The notes: generated from the sequence alone by a model not told the origin. Counted from the stretch's first letter, positions 1 through 9,554 are shown. The stretch: DNA of 64,000 nucleotides from Sphingomonas aurea (GCF_030678875.1 NZ_JAUUDS010000001.1:186001-250000); one strand, 5' to 3'. A program made the numbers and translations.

Positions 1-1609
1 CCTCGACGGTCGCCGTCAGCACGCGCGGGTCGTCCTCGACCACCAGCACGTCCAGCCCGGCGACGTCGTGATCCTCAACGAACACCGCCTCCGCCTCTTC
101 GGCCGGCAAGGCGACGGTGGTGGCGCGGGGAAGGTACAGCGTCACGGTGGTGCCGCAATCCGGCGCGGTGTCGATGGTGATCTCACCCATCTGGCCGCGG
201 ACGAAGGCGAACACCTGGCTGAGGCCCAGGCCGGTGCCCTTGCCGGCCTCCTTGGTGGTGTAGAACGGCTCGAACACCCGCTCCGCCACCTCGGGCGTCA
301 TGCCGCAGCCATCGTCGGCGACCGCCAGCACGACATAGTCGCCGGCCGCGCACTGGCCGACCTGACCCTCGGTCAGGGTGCGCGCGGCGGTCAGCACGCG
401 GATCGTGCCGCGCCCGGCCAGCGCGTCGCGCGCGTTCACCGCCAGGTTCAGGACGACATTTTCCAGCTGGACCCGGTCGACGCGCACCTGCCAGCCGGGT
501 GCGTCGTTGCGCACCTCCAGCACGATGCCGTCGCCCAGGGTCCGGTCGAGCAGTTCCGACATGTCGGTAATCAGCTCGCCCGCGGCGATCGGCTCGGGCT
601 TCAACGTCTCTTCGCGGCTGAACGCCAGCAGTCGGCGGGTGAGGGCGGCGGCGCGATTGGCGCCCTCTGTCGCATTGTCGAGATGACGCTGCGCGGCGAC
701 CGGATCCTGCATCACCTGCCGTCGCGCCAGTTCCAGCCCGCCGAGAACGACGGCCAGCATGTTGTTGAAGTCATGAGCGATGCCACCGGTCAACTGGCCG
801 ACCGCCTCCATCTTCTGGACCTGGCGCAGCGTCGCCTCGCGCGCCTGCAACTCGGCCGTCGCCTCCGCAACAGCGGTCGCGAGCGCCTGCGCCCGCTCGC
901 GCGCGGCATCGGCGTCGGCGCGCGCCAGCACCCGCTCGTTGACCGCCTTCACGCTCAGCCAGCCGAGCAGGATCGCGCCCAGCACCAGCAACAGCCCGAA
1001 CACGCCCAGCACACTGGCGATCCGGCTCGATCGGTCGACCGAGGCCGCGGCACCCTGGACCCGGCTTTCAAGCAGCCGCCGCTCACGCCCGATGATGTCG
1101 TCCAGCTCGCCGTTGATCGCCAGCAGCGCGCGCGCCTTGCGCGACTGATAGTAGCGCGCCAGCGCCTGGCTGTTGCGGCCATAGGTGGTCGACAGCGCCG
1201 TCGTCGACAGATCGCGCCCCCGTGCCGCATAGGCGGCACGCAGCCGCTCGATCGCCGGGTCCTGCGCGGCATTGTCGCTGGTCAGCTGGTCGAGCCGGTC
1301 GATCTGCGACGAGGCGAGCCGCCAGTCATCGAAATAGAGCTGCCCCATCTTCACATCGCCAGAGATGACGTAGCGACCCAGCGACGCCTCTGACCGGGCG
1401 ATGGTGCCGGCCAGCGAGCGCGCCAGGATCATCACGTCATAGCTGTGGCGCTGCAACTCCAGTGCGTGATCGCGTTCGCGGTTGCTGCCGCGCAGCGTCA
1501 CGATCAGCGCGATCAGGACGATCCCCGCCAGCAGCGCCATCGCGACCAGCGAGACGGTCTGCCACCGTACGGCGCCCCCCGGCGCGTTCGAGTCGCCTTC
1601 GCGCTCCAC
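1..1609 (-). CDS. CHASE3-type hybrid sensor histidine kinase (C-terminus beyond window)
   Basis: About 536 codons are visible and the gene runs off the left edge. The chosen start is the GTG at 1609, preceded by an AAGG ribosome site at 1620-1617; an in-frame TAA just upstream (1621-1619) rules out a longer protein. Order: TM helix about residues 17-39, a periplasmic helical region of CHASE3 type, a second TM about 198-220, a coiled linker, a HisKA-like block with the motif GGIAHDFNNML (phospho-acceptor H279), an HATPase domain with N box (NVVLNLAVNARDAL) and G boxes (DDGCGM, GKGTGLGLS), then a receiver domain starting near residue 517 (VLVVEDDPRVL). HDFNNML is typical of the PAS/hybrid kinases that carry a C-terminal receiver. 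It lies 72 bp downstream of spt on the same strand, so co-transcription is possible. The signal sensed is unknown. Confidence 0.9.
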   Translation of the reverse strand, partial: MEREGDSNAPGGAVRWQTVSLVAMALLAGIVLIALIVTLRGSNRERDHALELQRHSYDVMILARSLAGTIARSEASLGRYVISGDVKMGQLYFDDWRLASSQIDRLDQLTSDNAAQDPAIERLRAAYAARGRDLSTTALSTTYGRNSQALARYYQSRKARALLAINGELDDIIGRERRLLESRVQGAAASVDRSSRIASVLGVFGLLLVLGAILLGWLSVKAVNERVLARADADAARERAQALATAVAEATAELQAREATLRQVQKMEAVGQLTGGIAHDFNNMLAVVLGGLELARRQVMQDPVAAQRHLDNATEGANRAAALTRRLLAFSREETLKPEPIAAGELITDMSELLDRTLGDGIVLEVRNDAPGWQVRVDRVQLENVVLNLAVNARDALAGRGTIRVLTAARTLTEGQVGQCAAGDYVVLAVADDGCGMTPEVAERVFEPFYTTKEAGKGTGLGLSQVFAFVRGQMGEITIDTAPDCGTTVTLYLPRATTVALPAEEAEAVFVEDHDVAGLDVLVVEDDPRVLTATVE

Positions 1610-1681
1610 CGCCGGACCTTAGACCATGCTGCCGTACAGAGAAAGGTGCGCGCCCGTCATCACCCTGTCATGCTCGCCCGC

Positions 1682-2944
1682 TCAGTCGATCGTGCCGGTG
1701 GCGCGTCCGGCGGCGGCGAACTTGTCGAGGACCGCCTGGATCTGCGCCGGGCTATGCTCCGCACAGATGGAGCAGCGCAGCAGGAAGGTGCCGGCCGGGG
1801 TGGCCGGCGGACGCGCGACGTTCACATAGAGGCCGTTTTCCAGCAGCGTCTGCCAGATCGCCACCGCCTGCTCCTGATCCTCCAGGATCACCGCGACGAT
1901 CGCGCTGTCGCAGGTTTCGGTGCCCAGCTTGAAGCCGAGCGCCTTCAGCCCGGCGTGCAGCGTGCGGGCATTGTCCCACAGCCGCGCGCGCTTCTCGTGC
2001 GCGGTCATCAGCTTGCGGATCGACGCGGCGGCGGTCGCGACGACCGAGGGCGGCAGGCTGGCGGTGAAGATATAGGGGCGGCAGGCGAGGCGGATCGCCT
2101 CGAACTTCGGATGGTTCGACACGCAGAAGCCGCCGACCGTGCCGACCGATTTCGAGAAGGTGCCGACGACGAAGTCGACATCGCCCTCCAGCCCCTGCGC
2201 CTCGTACACGCCGCGGCCGTTGGGGCCGTAGAAGCCCATCGAGTGCGCCTCGTCGGACAGCACCATGGCGCCGTGCTTCTTCGCGACCGCGACCATCTCC
2301 TTCAGCGGGGCGACGTCGCCCAGCATCGAGTAGACGCCCTCCAGCACGACGAGCTTGCCCGCATCCTTGGGCAGGCGGCCGAGCCGGCGGTCCAGATCCT
2401 CGACGCTGTTGTGGCGAAAGCGGACGATCTCGGCGACGCCCTGCTTGCACCCGTCATAGATGGATGCGTGGCTGTCGGCGTCGAGGATGACGTACTCGCC
2501 CTTGCCGACCAAGGTCGAGATCATGCCCAGATTGGCCATATAGCCGGTCGAGAACACGATCGCGCCGGTGGTGCCGTAGAAGTCGCGGAGCGCGGCCTCC
2601 GCCTCCATATGGTCGCGAAAGGTGCCGTTGAGCATGCGGCTGCCGTTCGTGCCCGATCCGAACCGGTCGAGCGCGGCCTTGCCCGCGGCGATCACGTCCG
2701 GATCGAACGTCATGCCCATATAGTTGTAGGTGCCGAGCAGGATCGTCTCGCGCCCCTTGATGACGGCCTCGGTCGGGCTGCGCACCTCTTCCATCACGAT
2801 CGCGAAGGGATCGATCACGCCGCTGTCCATCAGCGCCTGCCGCTCCGCGATCAGGCCATCGAACTTCGACATCAGGTCGCGCTCGGGTGCGACGGTGGCG
2901 GCGAGGGGGGGCAGCGTTTCCGCCTGCAAACCGGTCTCGGTCAT
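1682..2944 (-). CDS. spt: serine palmitoyltransferase (sphingolipid synthesis)
   Basis: 420 aa, a PLP-dependent alpha-oxoamine synthase of fold type I. It condenses L-serine with a fatty acyl thioester to 3-oxosphinganine, the first committed step of sphingolipid synthesis. The sequence follows the soluble homodimeric Sphingomonas paucimobilis enzyme in length and residue numbering: H159 (LDADSHAS) stacking on the cofactor, D231 and H234 (SDEAHSMGF), and the Schiff-base lysine K265 in GTFSKSVGTVGG; RPPATPAGTF near the C-terminus is the loop containing the substrate-binding arginine. This numbering match is the main reason for calling Spt rather than the related 5-aminolevulinate, KBL or AONS synthases. 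It lies 7 bp downstream of the acyl carrier protein gene, suggesting that the acyl donor is ACP-bound. Cytoplasmic. Confidence 0.93.
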   Translation of the reverse strand: MTETGLQAETLPPLAATVAPERDLMSKFDGLIAERQALMDSGVIDPFAIVMEEVRSPTEAVIKGRETILLGTYNYMGMTFDPDVIAAGKAALDRFGSGTNGSRMLNGTFRDHMEAEAALRDFYGTTGAIVFSTGYMANLGMISTLVGKGEYVILDADSHASIYDGCKQGVAEIVRFRHNSVEDLDRRLGRLPKDAGKLVVLEGVYSMLGDVAPLKEMVAVAKKHGAMVLSDEAHSMGFYGPNGRGVYEAQGLEGDVDFVVGTFSKSVGTVGGFCVSNHPKFEAIRLACRPYIFTASLPPSVVATAAASIRKLMTAHEKRARLWDNARTLHAGLKALGFKLGTETCDSAIVAVILEDQEQAVAIWQTLLENGLYVNVARPPATPAGTFLLRCSICAEHSPAQIQAVLDKFAAAGRATGTID

Positions 2945-2951
2945 GTCGGGG

Positions 2952-3197
2952 TCAGTCGTCCTTCAGCTTGGCCACGGCGTCGACCAGCTGGCCGATCGTC
3001 TCGATCTCGGCCTGCATGTTCATGGTGATGACGATGTCGAACTCGTCCTCGATCGCCGCGACGAAATCCATGACCGTCAGGCTGTCCCACTCCAAGTCGC
3101 CCTGGAACGTGGTCGCGTCGGTCAGGTCCACGCCCTTCTTGTTGAACGGCTCGATCTGGGCGGCGACGGTGTCGAAGATGGTCTGGCGATCGCTCAT
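2952..3197 (-). CDS. acyl carrier protein partnered with Spt
   Basis: 81 aa acidic protein with the phosphopantetheine attachment motif EWDSL, serine at residue 39. The four-helix ACP pattern is visible, including the acidic helix AAIEDEFDIVI. It is clearly not the housekeeping fatty-acid ACP: the usual GADSLD block is replaced by GDLEWDSLTVMD. It sits between the epimerase-like gene and spt on the same strand with gaps of 7 and 37 bp. In sphingomonads and Caulobacter an ACP next to spt is known to carry the acyl chain for sphingoid base synthesis, so that role is inferred from context. Confidence 0.9.
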   Translation of the reverse strand: MSDRQTIFDTVAAQIEPFNKKGVDLTDATTFQGDLEWDSLTVMDFVAAIEDEFDIVITMNMQAEIETIGQLVDAVAKLKDD

Positions 3198-3234
3198 CGG
3201 AATTCCTTGGCGGGAAAATACGGCAGGGTTGCGG

Positions 3235-4128
3235 CTATAACAGCCCGCCCGCGCGATACCAGCGCGCCGCGGCCGCCAGCCCCTCGGGTGTCGGGATCAG
3301 TGGTTGCCACAGCGCGGCGGGCGGGCGCTTCGTCGGGTCGATCCGCCAGTCGGGATGGCAGAGATAGGCGACGCGATCGGCGGTCAGCCGCGCGGCGTCT
3401 CCGCGCACCCGCCGGTCGCCCCAGGCGATCAGCGACAGGAGCGCGCGCGGCAGGTGCATCGGCAGCACGCGCTGCCCGACCGCCGCACCGATCGCGCGGG
3501 CATAGCCCTCGTGCGTCCACCCCTCCGTCCCATCGTCGACCTCGTAGATCGTCCGGGGCGCGTCGGTGGTCGCCAGCACCAGCAGCAGTCGCGCCAGGTC
3601 GTCGACCGCGATCAGCGACACGAGGCCGGGTGGCGGCAGGAAGGCCAGGCCGCGCTTCGCCAGCTTGAACAGGTCGAGCTGGTCGAGATCGCCGGGACCG
3701 AAGATGCCGGGGGGGCGCACGATCGTCCAGGGCAGGGCGGACGCCTCGACCAGCCGCTCCGCCTCCGCCTTGGACCAGCCATAGTTGGACAGGCCGGGCT
3801 CGCGCGCGGCGAGCGACGAGACATGGACGAACCGGCGGATGCCGGACGCGGCGGCCAGCACCGCGCGCGTGCCCTCGACATTGCCGGCGACGAAGCCGGC
3901 GCGGTCGAGCGCGTTGACCACGCCGGCGACGTGGACCAGCGCGTCGGCACCCTCGACCAGCTGGGCGAGCGCGCCGGCATCGTCGAGTGCGCCGGCGATC
4001 CACGTCACTCCCGGTCGGTCGGGCTGCGGACGGCGGGCCAGGGCACGGACCGCGTGGCCGGCCTCGACCGCCTGCCGGATCAGCGCGCCACCGACAAAGC
4101 CGGTGCCGCCGGTGATCGCCAGCGTCAC
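3235..4128 (-). CDS. NAD(P)-dependent epimerase/reductase, candidate ceramide reductase
   Basis: 297 aa extended short-chain dehydrogenase. The N-terminal nucleotide motif TGGTGFVGG occupies residues 6-14, and the catalytic block is SS at 104-105 with Y116 and K120 (SNYGWSK). The rest resembles the NDUFA9-like atypical epimerases. It is placed directly upstream of acp and spt, and its ATG overlaps the proB stop (ATGA, 4128-4125). In Caulobacter an epimerase-family protein next to spt (called CerR) reduces the 3-oxo group of the ceramide precursor, and that function is proposed here from family and neighbourhood. The ceramide synthase and acyl-CoA ligase of the Caulobacter cluster are absent from this window. 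Confidence 0.8.
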   Translation of the reverse strand: MTLAITGGTGFVGGALIRQAVEAGHAVRALARRPQPDRPGVTWIAGALDDAGALAQLVEGADALVHVAGVVNALDRAGFVAGNVEGTRAVLAAASGIRRFVHVSSLAAREPGLSNYGWSKAEAERLVEASALPWTIVRPPGIFGPGDLDQLDLFKLAKRGLAFLPPPGLVSLIAVDDLARLLLVLATTDAPRTIYEVDDGTEGWTHEGYARAIGAAVGQRVLPMHLPRALLSLIAWGDRRVRGDAARLTADRVAYLCHPDWRIDPTKRPPAALWQPLIPTPEGLAAAARWYRAGGLL

Positions 4129-5225
4129 AGCAGCGCCAGGTGACTGCGATGGACCAGCGCGGCGCGCGGGGCATAGCCCAGGATCGCCGCCTGCTCGTCG
4201 CTGCGCCGGCCGAGCAGGCGGCGCGCCTCGCCCGCGTCATATTCGGCAAGCCCGCGCGCGATGGCGCCGGCCGGCCCATGGATCGCGACGAGGTCACCGC
4301 GCGCGAACTCGCCCTCGACCGCCACCGCGCCGGCGGCGAGCAGGCTGCCGCCGCCCGCCAGTGCCGCGGCGGCACCGGCATCGACGCGGATCGTGCCCGC
4401 CGCGGTCAGCCCGCCCGACAACCACGCCTTGCGCGCGCTGGCGCTGCGCTCGGCAGTGAAGAGCGTGTGGCGGCGATCGCCCGACAGCGGCCGCTCCACC
4501 CGGCCCGACGCGATCGCCAGCGCGATACCGGCGCCTGTCGCGATGCGCGCGGCGGCGATCTTCGACACCATGCCGCCCGATCCCATGCCCGACGCCGAGC
4601 CCGCGTCCGCCATGCCGGCGACCGCATCGATCCGCTCGACCAGCGGGATGTGGCGCGCATCGGGGTTGGTGGTCGGGTTCGCGTCGTACAGCCCGTCGAC
4701 GTCGGACAGCAGCACGACGCCCGCCGCCCCCGCCGCCTGCGCCATCCGCGCGGCGAGCCGGTCGTTATCCCCGAAGCGGATTTCCTCGGTCGCGACACTG
4801 TCATTCTCGTTGATGACCGGCACCACGCCCAGCCCCAGCAGCCGCGCCAGCGTGCCGGCCGCGTTCAGGTAACGCCGCCGATCCTCGAGGTCGCCGAGCG
4901 TCACCAGCATCTGCGCCGCGGTCAGCCCCTGGGCGCCCAGCACCTCGGCCCAGGTACGGCAGAGCGCGATCTGGCCGGTCGCGGCGGCGGCCTGCGCGTC
5001 CTCCAGGCTGGCGCGGCCGCCCTTTGCCAGCCCCAGCCGTCGTGCGCCGAGCGCGATCGAGCCGGACGAGACGACGGCGACCTGCTGACCCGCCCGCGTC
5101 CGCTCCGCGATATCGGCGGCGACCCCCGCCAGCCACGCCGCACGAACCTCGCCCGCCGGATCGACGAGCAGCGCCGACCCGATCTTCACGATCAGCCGGC
5201 GGCAGGAGGCGGGCGGAAACAGCAT
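4125..5225 (-). CDS. proB: glutamate 5-kinase
   Basis: 366 aa from the ATG at 5225; a GTG at 5246 would add seven residues but has no better ribosome site. It phosphorylates L-glutamate to glutamyl 5-phosphate, the first step of proline synthesis. It shows the amino-acid kinase fold (RLIVKIGSALLVD at the N-terminus, VVSSGSIALG, NENDSVATEEIRFGDNDRLAA, LLSDVDGLY, GSGGMVSKIAAARIA) followed by a C-terminal PUA domain of about 80 residues (GTIRVDAGAAAAL to the end). Gene order obgE then proB is common in alphaproteobacteria; here a Uma2-like gene sits between them. The stop overlaps the start of the epimerase gene, which suggests translational coupling into the sphingolipid genes. Confidence 0.95.
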   Translation of the reverse strand: MLFPPASCRRLIVKIGSALLVDPAGEVRAAWLAGVAADIAERTRAGQQVAVVSSGSIALGARRLGLAKGGRASLEDAQAAAATGQIALCRTWAEVLGAQGLTAAQMLVTLGDLEDRRRYLNAAGTLARLLGLGVVPVINENDSVATEEIRFGDNDRLAARMAQAAGAAGVVLLSDVDGLYDANPTTNPDARHIPLVERIDAVAGMADAGSASGMGSGGMVSKIAAARIATGAGIALAIASGRVERPLSGDRRHTLFTAERSASARKAWLSGGLTAAGTIRVDAGAAAALAGGGSLLAAGAVAVEGEFARGDLVAIHGPAGAIARGLAEYDAGEARRLLGRRSDEQAAILGYAPRAALVHRSHLALL

Positions 5226-5258
5226 CGCCGCCCCGTTAGCGCGCACGACCCGTCGCGA

Positions 5259-5813
5259 TCAATCGCGCGCGAACATCTCTGTGTGGGGCAGGGTGAGGTT
5301 CGGCATGGGAAGGGGGATGTCGACCGGTTCGTCATGGGCGACATCGGTCCAATCATGTGGCCCGGTGCGCTGGATCACCCGGACCCGCTCGGTCGCGATG
5401 TCGACCAAGACGATGGTGTCGACGCTTGGCACGGCGCGATATTCGTCGAGCTTCATGTGAAGGTCGGTGCGGCAATGGCCGGCCGATGCGATCTCAAACA
5501 GCGCAACCGGATTGTCGAAGGCCGTCTTGTCATCGTCCTCGCTGCCATGGCGCGGAAACACGCTGATGTCCGGACGGCGAACGGACAGGGCGTGCGTCTG
5601 AACGGCCATCGCCGAGGTATAAGGTCCGAAGCCGCTACCACGCAGGCGTGCCGCCAGAGCGGACAGGATATTGCCTGCGACAACACCATGCCGACCCGTG
5701 ACGCCTGCCATCAGGCGGATCACCCCGTTGTCGAGCTCCGCCTTGCGATCCCCGAATCGGAAGTCGAGGAAATCGGTGGCCGTCAGCACGTCGTATTCGG
5801 GAGGAAGCAGCAT
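5259..5813 (-). CDS. Uma2 family (DUF820) putative restriction-like endonuclease
   Basis: 184 aa from the ATG at 5813, two bases past the obgE stop; a GTG at 5831 inside obgE is a possible longer start. The pattern fits the Uma2/DUF820 PD-(D/E)XK fold: an N-terminal LDNGVIRLMAG block, a histidine-containing helix (GRHGVVAGNILSAL), RRPDISVFP, then FEIASAGHCRTDLHMKLDEY, in which the E and K are candidate catalytic residues, and TIVLVDIATERVRV. Uma2 proteins are abundant in cyanobacteria and patchy elsewhere, and their role is not established. Insertion between obgE and proB without disturbing the operon suggests a later arrival, though codon use is not obviously different. Confidence 0.8.
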   Translation of the reverse strand: MLLPPEYDVLTATDFLDFRFGDRKAELDNGVIRLMAGVTGRHGVVAGNILSALAARLRGSGFGPYTSAMAVQTHALSVRRPDISVFPRHGSEDDDKTAFDNPVALFEIASAGHCRTDLHMKLDEYRAVPSVDTIVLVDIATERVRVIQRTGPHDWTDVAHDEPVDIPLPMPNLTLPHTEMFARD

Positions 5814-5815
5814 CC

Positions 5816-6897
<1,082 letters not shown>

Positions 6898-6955
6898 AGG
6901 AACAACGCGCGCCCGGCCGGCCTCGCCCAGGCGAGGACCGACGACGCGGCTTCGC

Positions 6956-7552
6956 CTACTCCCGAATGGCCGCAGACCCCAGGAGCCCCGCCAGCGCCAG
7001 CTCGCGCGCCCGGGTTCGCGGCAATCCCAGCGCCCCCGCCATCGGACCACCCAGCAGCGCATCACCCAATGCCAGTAGCACCAGCTGCAACGTCTCCTCG
7101 GCGATCGGCCGCGCGCCGATGCCGGTCCCGGCGGCAAGCTGGTCGACCAGCCGGTGGATCGCCTGGAGGATCGGGTCGAGCGCATCGTGATGGCCCGACA
7201 GGATCATCCAGCTGGCCAGCGCGCCGGCCCCCTCCCGGTCGAAGGCGTCGAAGGTCAGGTCGACGATCGCGCGCGGGTCGCGGGTGCCGGCGCGTGCGGC
7301 GAGCACCGCCTCGCCGATCGTCGCGGTGATATCCGCCGCCATCCGCTCGGCCAGCGCCCGCTGCAGCCCGGCGGCCGAGCCGAAATGGTGGAGCAGATTG
7401 GCATGGGTCCGCCCGACCCGCGCGGCCACCGCCTTCAGCGTCACCCCCTGTGGCCCCGCCTCGATCAGCAGCGCGCGGGCGGCGTCGAGCGCGGCGGTAC
7501 GCGACTCCTCGGGAGCGAGGCGGCGGGGCAGGGGCGTGGCACGCGTTGACAT
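6956..7552 (-). CDS. TetR family transcriptional regulator
   Basis: 198 aa. The N-terminal helix-turn-helix is at about residues 20-62 (ALDAARALLIEAGPQGVTLKAVAARVGRTHANLLHHFGSAAGL), where the TH-ANLLHHFGS block is the TetR recognition helix and following helix. The C-terminal alpha-helical ligand domain shows no recognisable ligand type. It is divergent from the metal-dependent hydrolase gene, with a 24-bp imperfect palindrome between the two starts (7567-7590), so it probably represses itself and its neighbour. The inducer is unknown; regulators in this setting often respond to acyl compounds. Confidence 0.9.
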   Translation of the reverse strand: MSTRATPLPRRLAPEESRTAALDAARALLIEAGPQGVTLKAVAARVGRTHANLLHHFGSAAGLQRALAERMAADITATIGEAVLAARAGTRDPRAIVDLTFDAFDREGAGALASWMILSGHHDALDPILQAIHRLVDQLAAGTGIGARPIAEETLQLVLLALGDALLGGPMAGALGLPRTRARELALAGLLGSAAIRE

Positions 7553-7566
7553 GGGAGGTCTGGGGC

Positions 7567-7590
7567 CTTACTTACACGACTGTCAATAAG
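7567..7590. promoter_or_regulatory. 24-bp imperfect palindrome, likely TetR operator
   Basis: Arms CTTACTTACA (7567-7576) and TGTCAATAAG (7581-7590) match at 8 of 10 positions around a CGAC centre. It lies in the 69-bp gap between the divergent tetR (start 7552) and hydrolase (start 7622) genes. Read on the minus strand the right arm contains TTGACA, a good -35 for tetR, so a bound repressor would cover that promoter. The size and symmetry fit a TetR dimer-pair site. Confidence 0.6.
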
Positions 7591-7621
7591 CGTCGCCGTC
7601 TGTGCGACCTTGGAGGATTTC

Positions 7622-8488
7622 ATGGCGAAGGCAACCACTCCCGCGGACCTGACGATCACGCCGCGCGACGTGCGCTTCGGGCGCGGGCAGCAGCTGAAGC
7701 GCTACTGGCTGAACGACGATCCGATCGCGACCGCCTTCTACAATGCGCTGTCGATCACCTTCCCCAAGGGCGAGGCGTATTTCTGCGAGAGCGTGAAGGC
7801 GTTTCGCGAGGGCACGCCGCCCAAGCTGCACGGCGAGATCAGCGCCTTCGTGAAGCAGGAGGTGATCCACAGCCGCGAGCATGTCGCCTTCAACCGCCAC
7901 GTCGTCGATCAGGGTTACGACGTGACGCTGCTGGAGCGGCATGTCGACGAGGCGCTGGCACTGACCAAGGGGCGGCATCCGATCGGCAATCTGGCCGCGA
8001 CCATGGCGCTGGAGCATTTCACCGCGATGCTGGCGCACGAGCTGATCGCCGATCCGCGTCACCTGGCGGGCGGTGAGCCGCAGGCGGCCGGCCTGTGGCA
8101 GTGGCACGCGGCCGAGGAGATCGAGCACAAGGGCGTCGCCTATGACACCTGGCTCTACGCGACGCGCGACTGGTCGCGCTGGCGGCGGTGGAAGGTCAAG
8201 TCTTTGGTGATGCTCATCACGACGTGGAAGTTCTTCCAGGGCCGGCGCAAGGGGATGCTGGAACTGCTGCGGCAGGACGGACTGACGGGGCCAAAGGTCT
8301 GGGCGAAGCTCGCCTGGTACGCGTTCGGCCGGCCGGGCATGGCGCGCAAGGTGGCAGGCGTTTGGGTCAGCTATTTCCTGCCCGGCTTCCACCCATGGAG
8401 CCACGACGACCGCGCGCTGATCGCGCTGGCCGAGAGCGAGTATGAGGATGCGTTGCTGCCCGACGCGCGCAAGCTGGCGGCGGCGTAG
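7622..8488 (+). CDS. predicted metal-dependent hydrolase (PF10118-like)
   Basis: 288 aa from the ATG at 7622, which has a strong GGAGG at 7612-7616. It resembles the ferritin-like Metal_hydrol family: conserved acidic/histidine helices are visible at FPKGEAYFCESVK, FVKQEVIHSREHVAFN, MALEHFTAMLAHEL and WQWHAAEEIEHKGVAYD, an arrangement of E-x(n)-E-xx-H repeats that suggests a di-metal site in a helical bundle. A hydrophobic stretch follows (VKSLVMLITTW). The biochemical reaction of this family is not established. Divergent from a TetR regulator that probably controls it. Confidence 0.8.
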   Translation: MAKATTPADLTITPRDVRFGRGQQLKRYWLNDDPIATAFYNALSITFPKGEAYFCESVKAFREGTPPKLHGEISAFVKQEVIHSREHVAFNRHVVDQGYDVTLLERHVDEALALTKGRHPIGNLAATMALEHFTAMLAHELIADPRHLAGGEPQAAGLWQWHAAEEIEHKGVAYDTWLYATRDWSRWRRWKVKSLVMLITTWKFFQGRRKGMLELLRQDGLTGPKVWAKLAWYAFGRPGMARKVAGVWVSYFLPGFHPWSHDDRALIALAESEYEDALLPDARKLAAA

Positions 8489-8517
8489 GGGCCGCGACGC
8501 CGCCTGCTTCTCCCCTA

Positions 8518-8691
8518 CCTAGGGTTTGATCCAGCCAAGCTGAAGCGCCTCCCCGGCGAAGGCCGGGACCCAGTTGGGGGACGATCGTGACGCTCTGCGA
8601 CGCCCGATCACCCGAACTTTCCCAACTGGGCCCCGGCCCTCACCGGGGGAGGCAGGTAAGTTGTTTCAGATCAGGTGGATCAAACCCTAGG
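8518..8691. repeat. 174-bp nested palindromic element with 16-bp terminal inverted repeats
   Basis: The ends are perfect inverted repeats, CCTAGGGTTTGATCCA at 8518-8533 and its complement at 8676-8691. Inside is a second, longer imperfect inverted repeat (8548-8580 against 8620-8652) rich in CCGG and containing the hairpin half CCCCGGCGAAGGCCGGG. No open reading frame with protein-like character is present. The structure fits a miniature inverted-repeat element or compound REP sequence. It starts right after the hydrolase stop. Confidence 0.7.
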
Positions 8692-8725
8692 ATCGTCCCG
8701 AAACGGCAGAACCAGCATTTCCTGA

Positions 8726-8821
8726 CGTCATGCCGGGCTCGTCCCGGCATCCACTGTTCCACGAAAACAGCGGCCTATGCGCCTGCGGGACGGTGGATGC
8801 CGGGACGAGCCCGGCATGACG
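8726..8821. repeat. long-arm palindromic repeat, copy 1
   Basis: A perfect 29-bp inverted repeat: left arm 8726-8754 beginning CGTCATGCCGGGCTCG, right arm 8793-8821, loop 38 bp. Close relatives lie at 36639-36734 and 50815-50910, always between genes. The arms contain the internal near-palindrome CCGGGCTCGTCCCGG. The rest of the gap, 8822-8932, holds nothing I recognise. Confidence 0.85.
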
Positions 8822-8932
8822 GGAAGACTTGCGCAACGATGCCTGAAGGACAGGGCCACCATCCGGGCGCCGATGCCATTACAGCTACTCGCCCCGAACT
8901 GACGGATGCACGAGGAGGCGCAACATCGGTCG

Positions 8933-9475
8933 TTAAGCCGCGATCGGCATCGCGCTTCGGTCCTCGTCCAAGTCCAATGCATAGTCGATGACGGGCGCCG
9001 CCGCGCCGCGCGCGCAGGAGTGGCGCTCGCCATTCGTGCCCGTGGGCCGAAAGCCGAGCTTCCGTAGGACGCGACCGGAGGCGGGATTGTCGACGAAGTG
9101 CCATGCGTCCAGCCGCGCGATCGGCAGGGCGTGGCGGGCCATGTCGATGACAGCGCGACCGGCCTCGGTCGCATAGCCGCGACCCCAGACGGCAGGCGTC
9201 AGCCAATAGGCCAGCTCGTGCCGATCGTCGTGCCGGTGGACGGCGATGCCGCCGATCAGCCGGGGGGCGCCGCCCTCATGCGCCTCGATCAGGAAGCGGG
9301 GCTGATGCGGGCCGCGCGGCTCCTGAACCCGGTCGATCGCATCGACCAGCGTATAGGGATGCGGCACGCGCGCCAGCATGGTTGCGACCTGCGCGTCGCC
9401 CAACGCCGCCGTCAGCGCCGCGGCATCCTCTGGCCAGGCCGGCCGCAGCGTCAGTCTCTCCGTCCGCGCGAACAT
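8933..9475 (-). CDS. GNAT family N-acetyltransferase (RimJ/RimL type)
   Basis: 180 aa. The fold is apparent from the N-terminal TERLTLRPAWPEDAAAL strand/helix, the central LIGGIAVH and ELAYWLTPAVWGRGYATEAGRAVIDMA (acetyl-CoA pyrophosphate loop R/Q-x-x-G-x-G/A present as WGRGYA), and the downstream NPASGRVLRKLGF typical of the RimJ/RimL branch. The substrate cannot be told. It is followed on its strand by the palindromic-repeat gap and appears to be a single-gene unit. Confidence 0.88.
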   Translation of the reverse strand: MFARTERLTLRPAWPEDAAALTAALGDAQVATMLARVPHPYTLVDAIDRVQEPRGPHQPRFLIEAHEGGAPRLIGGIAVHRHDDRHELAYWLTPAVWGRGYATEAGRAVIDMARHALPIARLDAWHFVDNPASGRVLRKLGFRPTGTNGERHSCARGAAAPVIDYALDLDEDRSAMPIAA

Positions 9476-9554
9476 TCTTCCTCACTCCTTCGCGTTGCGC
9501 GCGCGCTGCCACGTCGACATGACGGGACGGCGACACACGCGGGGAGGGAGCAAG

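Noticed and set aside
68..1393. Long open frames opposite the sensor kinase and many other genes
   Set aside because: They arise from third-position GC bias; they show arginine/alanine-rich composition and no domain motifs.
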